Positions 53,979 to 63,820 of a DNA stretch of 64,000 nucleotides are shown here, piece by piece. Numbering within the stretch: the stretch's first letter is position 1; each line of letters starts with the position of its first letter. The notes under the pieces were generated by a model. That model did not search any database, was not told the origin of the DNA, and saw nothing but the letters and a program-made list of their open reading frames with translations. Source of the stretch: a virus; the IMG/VR virus record IMGVR_UViG_3300021138_002231, positions 19,936 to 83,935 of that record. One strand, 5' to 3'. The position numbers and the translations under genes are program-made.

Positions 53979-56298
53979 CTGGAGCCTTCTTGGGTGTTTG
54001 CCCATTAATATATTCTGCAAGCCATTGTTGTGCGCCTGGTAAATCATTGAATTTTTGTTCCAATTGAGCTTGCCAAGCAGCATTTAATGCATCGCCAACA
54101 TGTTTTCCTGGTTTATTTTCATAATATGGCAAAATATGCTCGGATTTAATCAATCCTGCTATATTTTTTATGTAATTTCTTAACCAAATAATGCTCTCTT
54201 CTTTGTTATTGATGCGGCCTTCTAATTGAGCTTTATAAGCAGCTTTTTCAATTTCTCCAATATAAGGTCCACCTTTGTAATTAAAATAAGGCATGATATC
54301 AGAACCTTTAATTAATGGTTCAGGTCTTCCTAAATTAGATTTATCTCTTCTAGCCATATCTAACATAATATCAGCAGTTGGGGCATTACCTTTTGGCAAA
54401 GGATGCCTTCCAGAATGATCAGCTTCCATTAAACGATATAAATCTTCAATAGTAGCAGGATATATTTCATCAGCTAATTTTCGTATCTGAGACATATTTG
54501 TAGTTCCTGGTTTATATTGAATGTGCGCTAAATGTCTTTCAACTAAAGGACGCACTCTTCGAATAATATCGTTTTTAACACCAATATTCTTAAGGAATTT
54601 TTCAACTAATGGGCCAGATGCTTCTTCGTGTCCATGAGATGTCCAGCGATAATGTCCTTGTTTTTCTCTAAGAACGGTTGTACCTTCATTTTCTGGATAA
54701 GCTTTTGCCAAATCATGGCCTAAAGCAGAAAATACCAATACTGCTCGATCATCTCCTGATAAACCATCTCTATCAGCAATCCTAGCCGCCTCATTCATTA
54801 CTAAAGATGTATGAAGCCCTACGTCTCCAAACTTAACATGATATGATTCTTGTAAATTTTCAATGTTTTCATTGAAAATTAAACCAAAACTAAATACAAC
54901 ATCATCGCCATTAATATTGAATTTTGGATTGATAATTTGTACTTTATTTTCTAGATGTTCATGTCCCAAAGGATTAGAAGGATCATATGCCAATGAATTC
55001 ATTAAATGTACTGCCGCAGCTTCAATTAAACCCATAACAGCTTGTCGTTCCGCTTTAGCATCGGTCATAATAGAAATAACACGACGAATCGGCATTTCAA
55101 AAAACACTTCTATACTTTTTGAAGCAAATTTTATATATCTATTTTGTTTTGTAGCATGTCGTTTATTGAGAACATTAATCAATAATTCTTTAGTTAATGT
55201 TTCAATTGGCATAGACTGACCTAAAATTGATTTGTATTCATGTAAATCAACAGGAGTTGTAATCCAACCCTCGGGATGCCAAACTGGGTCCTGAGGAACA
55301 TCCATGATATTCTCAATTTCTGGATAAAATTGTATCCAGCCAGTGTCTTTGAGATATTGTAAAGCACTTCCTGGATAACGAGATTTCACTGCTAATTTCA
55401 TCCATTCTTCCATTATTCTTTCTAATGCAAGAGATTTATGTATATCAGTTGCAAAAAATAATTCTGGATTTTCGGGGAATTTCTTATCAGCCTGATTGGG
55501 GAATCTTTTAGTAATCTCTTTTTCGGTGGCTCCAGGATTTTCCTCTAAATAATCTTGAATACGATTGGCTCTTTCATCGAGATAATCTTGAATCATTAAA
55601 TCTCTTCCGCCATTGACGTAATCCTGCATCATTTTAGGGCGCATTTTAGTGTAATCGTCTATCATACGTCTACTTATAGCCGCAGTTTCAGGAGCAATAG
55701 TTAAATTCATACGTCCAGTAAATTGTAATCCGCGTATAACACGCAACGGGTCTTCAGCAAATGCTTCACTCGTATGACGAAGAATTTTATTTTCCAAATC
55801 TTCTCGGCCATTGTAATAATCATGAATCAATTGTCTTTGAGGATCATATGCTAATGCATTAAAAGTAAAATCTCTTCGAGAGGCTGCTTCTTGTGGAGTG
55901 ATGGATTTGTCAAATTCAGTCTTAAATCCTTTGTGTCCAATACCAACTTTACTATCTCTTCGCGGAATAGAAAAATCATAATCATTGCCATCAATATCAA
56001 CAACTTTTATAATGCCAAATTTCTTACCAACCAAATTCATTTTAGAAACAGTTGGACAATTCGCTAGAATAGTAGATAACTCGTCAAATGTTGTATTGTA
56101 AACTTCAATATCTATATCTTTAGGCTGTTTACCCAATAATGCATCTCTCACCGCACCACCTACAATAAGAGGAGGCTTGTTCTCGGCGTTCAAACGCGAG
56201 ATGATGTCTTCAAGTGCAGGAGTCATCGCAATATCCAGACTTTCCCTATACACCTGTTTAGAATTTAAACCTTCTGATAATACTTTTCTATACCACAT
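53953..56298 (-). CDS. CCA-adding/poly(A) polymerase-type nucleotidyltransferase with HD domain, 781 aa
   Basis: The nucleotidyltransferase head lies at residues 30-190. It has GGAVRD (47-52), the metal motif DIDIE (61-65) and RRDFTFNALAYD (about 140-151). The enzyme family adds CCA to tRNA 3' ends. An HD phosphohydrolase domain lies near 500-600, with LGHDLAKAYP near 525 and RHLAHIQ. The protein is almost twice the usual length. Three QDY-containing short repeats lie near 222-250. The C-terminal motif 'G-x-x-I-x-P-Y...G...A-x-x-AQLE', usually single in such enzymes, is present twice (about 663-764). The N-terminus is MWYRKVLSEG. Located among tail genes, it may repair tRNAs or modify a phage RNA. 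Confidence 0.88.
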   Translation of the reverse strand: MWYRKVLSEGLNSKQVYRESLDIAMTPALEDIISRLNAENKPPLIVGGAVRDALLGKQPKDIDIEVYNTTFDELSTILANCPTVSKMNLVGKKFGIIKVVDIDGNDYDFSIPRRDSKVGIGHKGFKTEFDKSITPQEAASRRDFTFNALAYDPQRQLIHDYYNGREDLENKILRHTSEAFAEDPLRVIRGLQFTGRMNLTIAPETAAISRRMIDDYTKMRPKMMQDYVNGGRDLMIQDYLDERANRIQDYLEENPGATEKEITKRFPNQADKKFPENPELFFATDIHKSLALERIMEEWMKLAVKSRYPGSALQYLKDTGWIQFYPEIENIMDVPQDPVWHPEGWITTPVDLHEYKSILGQSMPIETLTKELLINVLNKRHATKQNRYIKFASKSIEVFFEMPIRRVISIMTDAKAERQAVMGLIEAAAVHLMNSLAYDPSNPLGHEHLENKVQIINPKFNINGDDVVFSFGLIFNENIENLQESYHVKFGDVGLHTSLVMNEAARIADRDGLSGDDRAVLVFSALGHDLAKAYPENEGTTVLREKQGHYRWTSHGHEEASGPLVEKFLKNIGVKNDIIRRVRPLVERHLAHIQYKPGTTNMSQIRKLADEIYPATIEDLYRLMEADHSGRHPLPKGNAPTADIMLDMARRDKSNLGRPEPLIKGSDIMPYFNYKGGPYIGEIEKAAYKAQLEGRINNKEESIIWLRNYIKNIAGLIKSEHILPYYENKPGKHVGDALNAAWQAQLEQKFNDLPGAQQWLAEYINGQTPKKAPDEIPNKLD

Positions 56299-56335
56299 AG
56301 TTATAATATACTACGCTTAAATATAGTAAATCCTT

Positions 56336-59300
56336 TTACAATAATGGAATTGGATTACATGTTTGACTTCCATAGATAACTCTTCTTACTTGTAAGTTTG
56401 ATTTGCTGTCCTTGTAATAGACGAATAAATTTCCCTGATACCCAGATTGATTGCTGATAAACAATCCAACTCTTTGTTTCGGAATGTCTAATTCTTGACT
56501 TTGATCTGGAACAATTAAATAACCAGAAGTTTTCATTGCCGCGAAATATGGGTTAGATGGATTTGAACTATCTCCAAAATTATTATTTCCTGCAACAAAT
56601 TGAACATAATCATTCATGGCACCCAAGCCTTGAATATAATCTGTTACTGTAGTAACAAAAACTTTTCCACCACACCAAAATGCACAAAATGTTTTATTTA
56701 AATAGTGATCATATTGTAAATTAATTCCACTTATGGCTATATTTGTAGATGCTATAGTGCCTTTTCTAAAATTAACTATAACATAAGCATCACCAAATGT
56801 ACTTCCGTTAAATTGCCTTGCATACAATAATCCATCTTGTCCTTGTATTGTGTATCCCACTGTTACAATACCATTTTTATTCACGCATAATCCAGGGAAA
56901 GTATTTACGGCATTGCCACTTAATGATCCGAATGGCACTATGGGATTATTATCTGGAATATTTTCTACATTTTTATTTCCATCAACGATATACAAATTTC
57001 CAGGCGCTATATTTCCATTGGAAGGAACAATATTTAAATTTGTTAACTTCAAAATAATAGTTCCTGGTTGAGCATATCCAACAATATATAATATATTTCC
57101 ATTATTAGAAATACATGTTGATATATTTGATAATCCTTGTGTTAATCTGTTTAAATTAACTCCGAACTCAGTATCTAAAAATGTACTATTTGCATTTGAC
57201 CATCTATTTGTCTCTCCATTATATGCATTAACAGCAGTATTAATGGACGGACTAGTATTTTCATCAACTTGTGCTGTTATAGAAAGTAAACTATTAGCTT
57301 TCTGATTTGATTTTGAAAAAGATGTAAAGATCAAATTGGGATTTTTACCCTGCATATATGATGTATTATTACCATTGATTCCACTAATTAATTCATTTTG
57401 AATCACAGGAGAATAATGCATGGGTTGTTTGTAATATCTGATATTAGATATGTTAGAGTTTGTAGATGATATTTCATGGGCTACAACATGAATGTTTTTA
57501 GAAATTTTGTGTTGTGCAGCAGAAATTGAAAACTCTTTTGATGTCACACCAGTTGCTGGAACTGTTCGAAACCATATACTTGATCCAGAATATCCTTGTG
57601 CCCCAAATTTAACTTCCATATTGGAAGGTAAATCAACAAACCATGAAGGCGAATACAAACACCCAGAAATATATAAACCTGGATTTTGAGATACAATTTG
57701 AGTGTTTGTCAAATCACTTGCTGCATGGAACCAAAACATTTGACTATCTAAGGCATTTGCGGGAACTAATGGTAAATCTTCATAAAATGCTGGAGAACCC
57801 AAGACTGAATCATTTTGAGAAATATTAAAACTATACAGTGTGTGCAATTGTAAAGTCAAACTATCAATACGAACACCAAATGGTTTATTTTCTTTTTTAA
57901 GATTATCTTGAATAGTGTTAATATCAAGAATTTTACCGTTTGCAGAATATGGATATGCATATACTCGAATAATGAGTTGCTGACTCGTACTGGACATAAG
58001 AAATGGTATTTGAATATTTAAATTATAAGACACATCACCTCCATTACTTTCTAATAAAGACGATCTAAAAATTCTTTCCATGACTAAGCCGTCAATTGAC
58101 ACTAACATTGCATCGAATCTATATTTACAGGCAATTAAACTTGTATCGCTACCAGTATTAATCGTCATGTCAATTGACCATGTTCCCGTTTGAACTTTAC
58201 CATAATTAAAGGATGAAACATTAGTGCAAAAATCAGCAATTAAAGGATTTCCCAAATCGATAGTTTGTGGAATAGACACATCGTAAGGTATGTAAAACTT
58301 GCCAGATGTGGCTGGAGCTGATTGTAAAGTTGCTAAACCTTCAAAAGAATTTGTAACAATGTTTTGGCCTGTATTAGATTGAAAAATACTATTATATTTT
58401 ACGTAACCCGTTGTATCAGGCGTTAGCACATTGCCCCCGTTTTCGTAATAAGTTGCAGTTAATGGCTGTGCTATTTGGGTGTAGTGGCTTGAATTAAAGT
58501 TATTCGCTTTAACTGGGTATATGCCGCCTGCATTATTATAGGATATTACCTGCGTTAACATAGTAGATGTATTCATATAATTACTATCTATGTTTAATTT
58601 AAATTGAGGCCAGTTAACACTTAAATTATTAATATTTGGCAGTGTTCCATTGTCAGTAAGATTTAATACACTATTCTGATAAATGCCTACTACTAAACGA
58701 CCTCTTTTACCATTAAAAGGCAATGTTAAATTTAATGTATTATTGACATATCTGACTAGATTTAAATAAGATTGAGTATTTGGTAGCGGCGGAGACACCA
58801 AACATTCCGACAAATCGTTTGGTGTTCCCTGAATCAAACTTGTAGTATTATCTGCATTTAACTTGAAATATATTTCTGTTAGATTTCGATAATAATGAGG
58901 ATTATTCATATCTATCGTATAATCTTCAGGAACAAACCAAAATCTGGCATATAAATGTGATGTTGCATAATTACTAGGGTCAATTGAAGCAGCATTAAAA
59001 GATACAGACCAAGGTCCAGGTTCTAATACAACAGGAGATGCATATGGATTAGTGTCGTCTGTACTATAAAATAAAGCTATTGGATTGCTATTTAAAGGAT
59101 TAATATTAACTTGAATTCTTCGTGTAATTGTGCTAATATTTGGTAACATAGATGCTGTAGACACATCCAATAATTTTAAACTATTATTTTCAGTATAAAT
59201 TTGTCCTCTATAAGCAGTACTATTATATTGAGTTCCATCTTTAAGAATTTGAATAATTCTATACCAATCATTAACAGTTCCAGATGTATCCCAGTATAAG

Positions 59301-60610
59301 AAAGGGCTTACCCAAGGTCCATTATTTGTAAAACCAGGCGGATTTGTCACAATATAAGTATTGTTTGTTAAATCTGTCCATGTCGCACTATTAGAAGGAG
59401 GGTTTGCTCCTGGAGTATTAGATTTTTGTATTTTAATAGATGTAACATCACTTCTTAAACTATAATAATCTAAAGGAATTGCCATTCCTTTAAGCAAATT
59501 TGTGGGAGATGATGTCATAGAATATGTAACTGTTCTCTGTGAAGGAGATGGCCCAGTAAAAATAACGAAATAGGTATTACCATCTAAAATATTCCCAATT
59601 ATATCTGTTGCTACAGGAGCGGCAATAACTAAAAATCTTAATGATAAAGAATGAGCAAACCCTGGCGATCCAGTTAGACTATCAGGGTTAAATACTTTAA
59701 CATGAATATTTGGTTTTGTCCCAGACGTTGGTGTAACAGGATTGCCTGATGGATCGTAATAATATGCCACTGGCATAGCATAACCCAACAATGAACAAGG
59801 CAATTGATTACTTCTAATATTAACGCCAGAGGCATTAAAAATCATCATTTTATATAAAGAAAAAGTTAAAGAACTTAATTGATATCTATTAACAAATTTA
59901 ATAGTCTTAAGTATTGGGAATGATGATGCAGAAGATGATGAAGTTATATCTGCAAATTTAACAGTCACAGTAACTTTTGCATACACATTGGTATTTTGTA
60001 AATAATCAGTAACAGACAATCTTAAAAATACATTATCTGACCCTGGTGTTGGATATTCTACTGTCTTACCAGAATTATCCGTGCCTAATATCTGCATAAA
60101 CATATATTTGGACCAATCTATATTCAAATTGCCAGTAGGTTTTTTTTGATATGCTAATAAAGCATTGTAATCATCGCTGCCCTGTTCCATGTGTTGCAGT
60201 ATATTCTCGTCTGTTGCATCAATTATCAAATTGTAAGTAAAAGTTATTGCAGAAATATGAACAGGTGTTTTAATGTCTACTTGCCAGAAAAAATCACTAC
60301 CAGTAACAATACAAGGATCAGTCGGTGTTGAAGCTAAAACATTGGCTGGATCAGCTAATGGTCGAAATGCTGCTAAAATAGGCCAATTTTCTGAGCCTGT
60401 AATACTTTGTAAAGAACCGCCATATGAAATTTGTACGGTTCCATTTGTGTGACCGTTAATAACAGGAATATCATTTCTAAATTTTCCACGTTCAATATCT
60501 GTTGTCAAGTATCCAACGGGCGTTTCGCCGCCAGTAGGTGGTGTTGAGGGCACCCATTGATAATTACCAATAGGTGGTTTATTAGGTGGATTCTGATAAG
60601 GATTAGGCAT
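56336..60610 (-). CDS. Large beta-rich virion protein, 1424 aa
   Basis: No family is recognised. It is a 1424-residue protein rich in Asn, Ser, Thr and Pro with no signal peptide, coiled coil or membrane segment. The N-terminal 40 residues are Pro/Asn-rich and unfolded-looking. The middle contains repeated strands like tail fibre beta-sandwiches. The last 250 residues (SNISTCISNNGNILYIVGYA, and the later TVGYTIQGQDG) read like propeller blades. It starts one base after the stop of the 302-residue gene. The composition matches the other giant tail genes, so a structural or host-binding role is likely. Confidence 0.7.
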   Translation of the reverse strand: MPNPYQNPPNKPPIGNYQWVPSTPPTGGETPVGYLTTDIERGKFRNDIPVINGHTNGTVQISYGGSLQSITGSENWPILAAFRPLADPANVLASTPTDPCIVTGSDFFWQVDIKTPVHISAITFTYNLIIDATDENILQHMEQGSDDYNALLAYQKKPTGNLNIDWSKYMFMQILGTDNSGKTVEYPTPGSDNVFLRLSVTDYLQNTNVYAKVTVTVKFADITSSSSASSFPILKTIKFVNRYQLSSLTFSLYKMMIFNASGVNIRSNQLPCSLLGYAMPVAYYYDPSGNPVTPTSGTKPNIHVKVFNPDSLTGSPGFAHSLSLRFLVIAAPVATDIIGNILDGNTYFVIFTGPSPSQRTVTYSMTSSPTNLLKGMAIPLDYYSLRSDVTSIKIQKSNTPGANPPSNSATWTDLTNNTYIVTNPPGFTNNGPWVSPFLYWDTSGTVNDWYRIIQILKDGTQYNSTAYRGQIYTENNSLKLLDVSTASMLPNISTITRRIQVNINPLNSNPIALFYSTDDTNPYASPVVLEPGPWSVSFNAASIDPSNYATSHLYARFWFVPEDYTIDMNNPHYYRNLTEIYFKLNADNTTSLIQGTPNDLSECLVSPPLPNTQSYLNLVRYVNNTLNLTLPFNGKRGRLVVGIYQNSVLNLTDNGTLPNINNLSVNWPQFKLNIDSNYMNTSTMLTQVISYNNAGGIYPVKANNFNSSHYTQIAQPLTATYYENGGNVLTPDTTGYVKYNSIFQSNTGQNIVTNSFEGLATLQSAPATSGKFYIPYDVSIPQTIDLGNPLIADFCTNVSSFNYGKVQTGTWSIDMTINTGSDTSLIACKYRFDAMLVSIDGLVMERIFRSSLLESNGGDVSYNLNIQIPFLMSSTSQQLIIRVYAYPYSANGKILDINTIQDNLKKENKPFGVRIDSLTLQLHTLYSFNISQNDSVLGSPAFYEDLPLVPANALDSQMFWFHAASDLTNTQIVSQNPGLYISGCLYSPSWFVDLPSNMEVKFGAQGYSGSSIWFRTVPATGVTSKEFSISAAQHKISKNIHVVAHEISSTNSNISNIRYYKQPMHYSPVIQNELISGINGNNTSYMQGKNPNLIFTSFSKSNQKANSLLSITAQVDENTSPSINTAVNAYNGETNRWSNANSTFLDTEFGVNLNRLTQGLSNISTCISNNGNILYIVGYAQPGTIILKLTNLNIVPSNGNIAPGNLYIVDGNKNVENIPDNNPIVPFGSLSGNAVNTFPGLCVNKNGIVTVGYTIQGQDGLLYARQFNGSTFGDAYVIVNFRKGTIASTNIAISGINLQYDHYLNKTFCAFWCGGKVFVTTVTDYIQGLGAMNDYVQFVAGNNNFGDSSNPSNPYFAAMKTSGYLIVPDQSQELDIPKQRVGLFISNQSGYQGNLFVYYKDSKSNLQVRRVIYGSQTCNPIPLL

Positions 60611-60611
60611 G

Positions 60612-61520
60612 TTATGAATTTAAAAACTTTTCAAAAGACTTTTTAATTACTTTTGAAGTAACTTGAGTTATTTCTTGTGTTGATTTTTCAATTTTTGAGT
60701 CAATTTTTTGATCGGTTTTCCTCTCATTTTCTTGATTCATTAATACAATATCAACTTCATCATTCTTGTTATATTTGATATTTCCAAATGATTCTAATAA
60801 TTTTTCTGTATCGTTTATATCGGGAATTTGATTTAAATTATTTTGAACAAGATATTCACGAATTCTTTTTTCTGCGCGTTGAATTCTAATTTTCTTAGTT
60901 TCATTGTTATTGTCATTAATTTTATTAAATGAAGCGCTGGTGAGAACTTCCTCATTATCTGATTCGTTATCGTCTGATGATTTTAAATTATTATCTACAT
61001 TAACTTGAGTAGATATTTTTTTAGATTGATTAGTATTATTAAATTTTACTCCTAAATGTTGAGCAAACATACGAGATTCTTTATCTAACAAAGATACATC
61101 TTCGTATTTATATTCATTGTCCCCAATTAATATATCTTCTTGGTTAAGTTCTTCTAAATTTTTATATCTTTTTTGATTTTGTGGATATAAACGATTACTA
61201 TTTGAATTGGCAAAGTTATCAAATAGAGGATCAGAGGCTCTTTGAATATTATAATCATCAAAATTCATTGGTGAATATCTTTTACTAATTTTTGTAGGTA
61301 GTTGTGATTGTGCAGCTTCTTTAATGGGTTTAATACCAAAATTTTTGGTATCACCAGCCGTATAATAAGAAACAGATAATGCTTGACCTCTTACTTGACT
61401 CATGTTGGATATATTTTGCAAAGGCTCCTCTAAATTAATTTTTTTAGGAGAAACAAATGTGCCTGAATCGTTTAAAAATATTTCAGAAGCATTTAAAAAA
61501 TTTTCATTCAATTTATCCAT
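60612..61520 (-). CDS. Charged, low-complexity 302-aa protein
   Basis: Hydrophilic, with many Asn, Lys, Glu and Asp residues. The first half looks disordered; residues about 215-300 are likely helical (RIQRAEKRIREYLVQNNL, then KSTQEITQVTSKVIKKSFEKF). There is no enzyme motif. The gene lies between the 701-residue helical protein and the 1424-residue protein, one base from the latter. A TATAAC lies 11 bases upstream of the ATG, and no Shine-Dalgarno sequence is apparent. It may be a scaffold, tail assembly chaperone or virion linker; nothing in the sequence is decisive. Confidence 0.6.
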   Translation of the reverse strand: MDKLNENFLNASEIFLNDSGTFVSPKKINLEEPLQNISNMSQVRGQALSVSYYTAGDTKNFGIKPIKEAAQSQLPTKISKRYSPMNFDDYNIQRASDPLFDNFANSNSNRLYPQNQKRYKNLEELNQEDILIGDNEYKYEDVSLLDKESRMFAQHLGVKFNNTNQSKKISTQVNVDNNLKSSDDNESDNEEVLTSASFNKINDNNNETKKIRIQRAEKRIREYLVQNNLNQIPDINDTEKLLESFGNIKYNKNDEVDIVLMNQENERKTDQKIDSKIEKSTQEITQVTSKVIKKSFEKFLNS

Positions 61521-61539
61521 TATGTTTAACCGTTATACA

Positions 61540-63645
61540 TTAGTTAAAATTTGATGGATTAACTTTTTTCTTAAGACGCTTCTTAATTCTTTTATGAGTT
61601 GTTGAAGGCTTACCGCGATATTGATCTGGATTTTCTGAAATATTGCCCCAGTCTGGACTTCCAGGGGTTTTCTGATAAAGATCATTCCAATAATCTCTAT
61701 ATTTTTTATCAGCTTCACGATCTGTTTCTTCGTCAACTTCTTCCTCAATGATTCTTTCGGATTTATCAAGAGTTTGTGCAAGTCTTAACATGCTTAATTC
61801 ATATTCACTTGAAGCATTGATGGCATTAATGCCCGAACTCATAGATGCATTACCGCCACTAAGCGCTCCAACCGTAGCCAGTTTATCCGTTTTAGTAACA
61901 TATAATTTTTTAGCTTCATTAGCCTGAAGCATTGCATTACTGTGAAGATTTTGAGCAAGCCCTTCATCATTTTTAATTTTTTGTGATATATCATTTAATT
62001 TTCTTGCCGCCTGTATATGTAAAGCAATCATAGAATCCATAACAGGAAAATATGAATTTATCACATTCATTACACCAATGTTACCAAATTTGCTACTTAA
62101 ATTAAAACTTTCTTCTAAATTAGCTTTGTAAGGCTCTAACAATGCTAATTTCATTAATATTGGACTAATTGTTTCTAATAAAAATGCATTATTTTTCATT
62201 TGTGCAATTTCTACGTTCCAAGACTTAATGCTTTCCATCAAAGTGCTAAGTTGAGCGGAAAATGGTATGTTGCGATTGGTTGCACGAGTTAAAAGCTCTT
62301 CTGAATATTGGCTGGCATCTTTTTCTAAATTTATAGACGCATTCAATAAATTAATGCTTTCTTTTTGTGCTTTAGTCAAAATATCAGATACTTCTTTAAG
62401 TTGTTCATGTAAAACATCGGGCGTAAGTAAAGATTTTCCAGCATTTATATTAGAAATATCTTGTGTTCCAAGCATTGTTTGAATTTCTTTATATTTAGTT
62501 TCTGCTTGTTCCTTAGTAAATTTATATGCATCCGCAATCGTATTTAAACCCTGCAAAATACGATTGACACCTTCAAAATCTGAAGTATTAGCGATGCTTT
62601 GTCCTTGTGTAATTGCTTGTTGATTGGTATTAATTGTGTTAACATCAGTAGGATTAACAGGCCAATTAGCATTTGTATTAGTATTAGCATCAGGTGCATT
62701 AAAATCAGGAGAAGCCATAACAATATTCTTTTTATAAGCTGACGATGTTCTACCGCTTAATGGTGAAACAACATCAGGGGTTTTGGTAGCTTGTGGCGCT
62801 TGCGCTAAACCAAAATTTCTTCTTATTAAATTCATTTTTTCAATAGCATTTGAAGCAGCTTGAATATTTGAATATAATTTACCCATTAATCCCTGCCATG
62901 CTTCAGGTAAATTACTTATTTCACTTTGATACATTCTAGCAAGGTCTTTTTTGGCATTTGCCGCGATAAGGCTTTGATATTCAGCACTTTTAAGGATTAA
63001 TTCAATTTGCTTTTGTTGCGCTTTAAGTTTTTGATCTAAATATGGCTCAAAGTTTTGCAGTTCAGCTATATCACCTGTTACTATAGCGTTAATTACAGCG
63101 TCTAACTTTAATGATTTGGCAAAATTTTCTTGTTTTAATCCTGTTAACACAAATTTTGCCAATGCATAATCATTAGCAAATGGTTGACCTAATGCTGCTC
63201 TTCTCGCTATGACAAAGATAGTGCCCCCTGGCAACGAACGTGATAGTTCTGTTAAATATCCAAGACATGTTGATGTCTGTTTAAGATCATGAGTTTTTTT
63301 GAATAAAATTAATGATGTATCAAATACATCTTGCAAATTAGAGTTTGTACTTAATGCGATAAAGCCTAAATTTCCAAGAAAATTATAAAAATCTTTATTT
63401 AATGGCGCATTCGCATTTTCAAATGCTGTAGTCATTTGATCAAATTCTTCAGGAGTAACACCTGCGGCTTCTAAAGCTTGTAATGCATTCTGTTTATCCT
63501 GCGCAGTAGGCACAGCCACATCGTCAATCATTGTATTAGGCTGAAAGTTTTCAACTTTTTTAATGACTCCCTGTGCTGCTGCAAGACCAGATGCTGCGAG
63601 GTCTGCCGTGTCTTCTGATACAACCTGTTTATAAATTCTATTCAC
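61540..63645 (-). CDS. Alpha-helical 701-aa protein, probable virion component
   Basis: Almost entirely helical and Ala/Leu/Lys/Gln-rich, with an Asn/Thr-rich linker near 310-350. The C-terminus is basic (HKRIKKRLKKKV). It starts with GTG at 63643-63645, supported by GGAG about 9 bases upstream. The helical character and the position at the head of the tail genes would fit a tape-measure-like or internal virion protein, although 701 residues is short for a tape measure and no transmembrane segments are seen. The N-terminus MNRIYKQVVSE loosely resembles MWYRKVLSEG of the CCA-type protein. Function is not assigned. Confidence 0.65.
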   Translation of the reverse strand: MNRIYKQVVSEDTADLAASGLAAAQGVIKKVENFQPNTMIDDVAVPTAQDKQNALQALEAAGVTPEEFDQMTTAFENANAPLNKDFYNFLGNLGFIALSTNSNLQDVFDTSLILFKKTHDLKQTSTCLGYLTELSRSLPGGTIFVIARRAALGQPFANDYALAKFVLTGLKQENFAKSLKLDAVINAIVTGDIAELQNFEPYLDQKLKAQQKQIELILKSAEYQSLIAANAKKDLARMYQSEISNLPEAWQGLMGKLYSNIQAASNAIEKMNLIRRNFGLAQAPQATKTPDVVSPLSGRTSSAYKKNIVMASPDFNAPDANTNTNANWPVNPTDVNTINTNQQAITQGQSIANTSDFEGVNRILQGLNTIADAYKFTKEQAETKYKEIQTMLGTQDISNINAGKSLLTPDVLHEQLKEVSDILTKAQKESINLLNASINLEKDASQYSEELLTRATNRNIPFSAQLSTLMESIKSWNVEIAQMKNNAFLLETISPILMKLALLEPYKANLEESFNLSSKFGNIGVMNVINSYFPVMDSMIALHIQAARKLNDISQKIKNDEGLAQNLHSNAMLQANEAKKLYVTKTDKLATVGALSGGNASMSSGINAINASSEYELSMLRLAQTLDKSERIIEEEVDEETDREADKKYRDYWNDLYQKTPGSPDWGNISENPDQYRGKPSTTHKRIKKRLKKKVNPSNFN

Positions 63646-63699
63646 GATTATACTCCGTATAAGATATAATTCTATTTGATTATCTTATATTCCTTTTAA

Positions 63700-63820
63700 A
63701 ATCATTCTAATAACTGTGAACTGTCCTAACCATAAAGGTTGGAGTTTACTTTTCATAGTCATTAATAAACTAACAACTCCAAAGGTGTTGATTCGGGCTG
63801 TTACAACCGTTCTCTAAAAC
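63700..63820 (-). ncRNA. 3' flank of second tnpB; candidate omega RNA/right end
   Basis: This region follows the stop of the second tnpB and can fold: GGAGTT (63741-63746) with AACTCC (63775-63780), and AACC (63728-63731) with GGTT (63737-63740). Within the coding end, GAACTA/TAGTTC (63880-63885 with 63890-63895) forms another perfect stem. Such structures are expected of an omega RNA, which spans the 3' end of tnpB and the element's right end. The boundary and guide are not identifiable. Confidence 0.35.

Noticed and set aside
53979-54083. Longer version of the small ORF starting at 54083
   Set aside because: Its first half only overlaps the CCA-type gene in another frame and has no translation signal. 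Only the 40-codon part with GAAGG upstream is kept.
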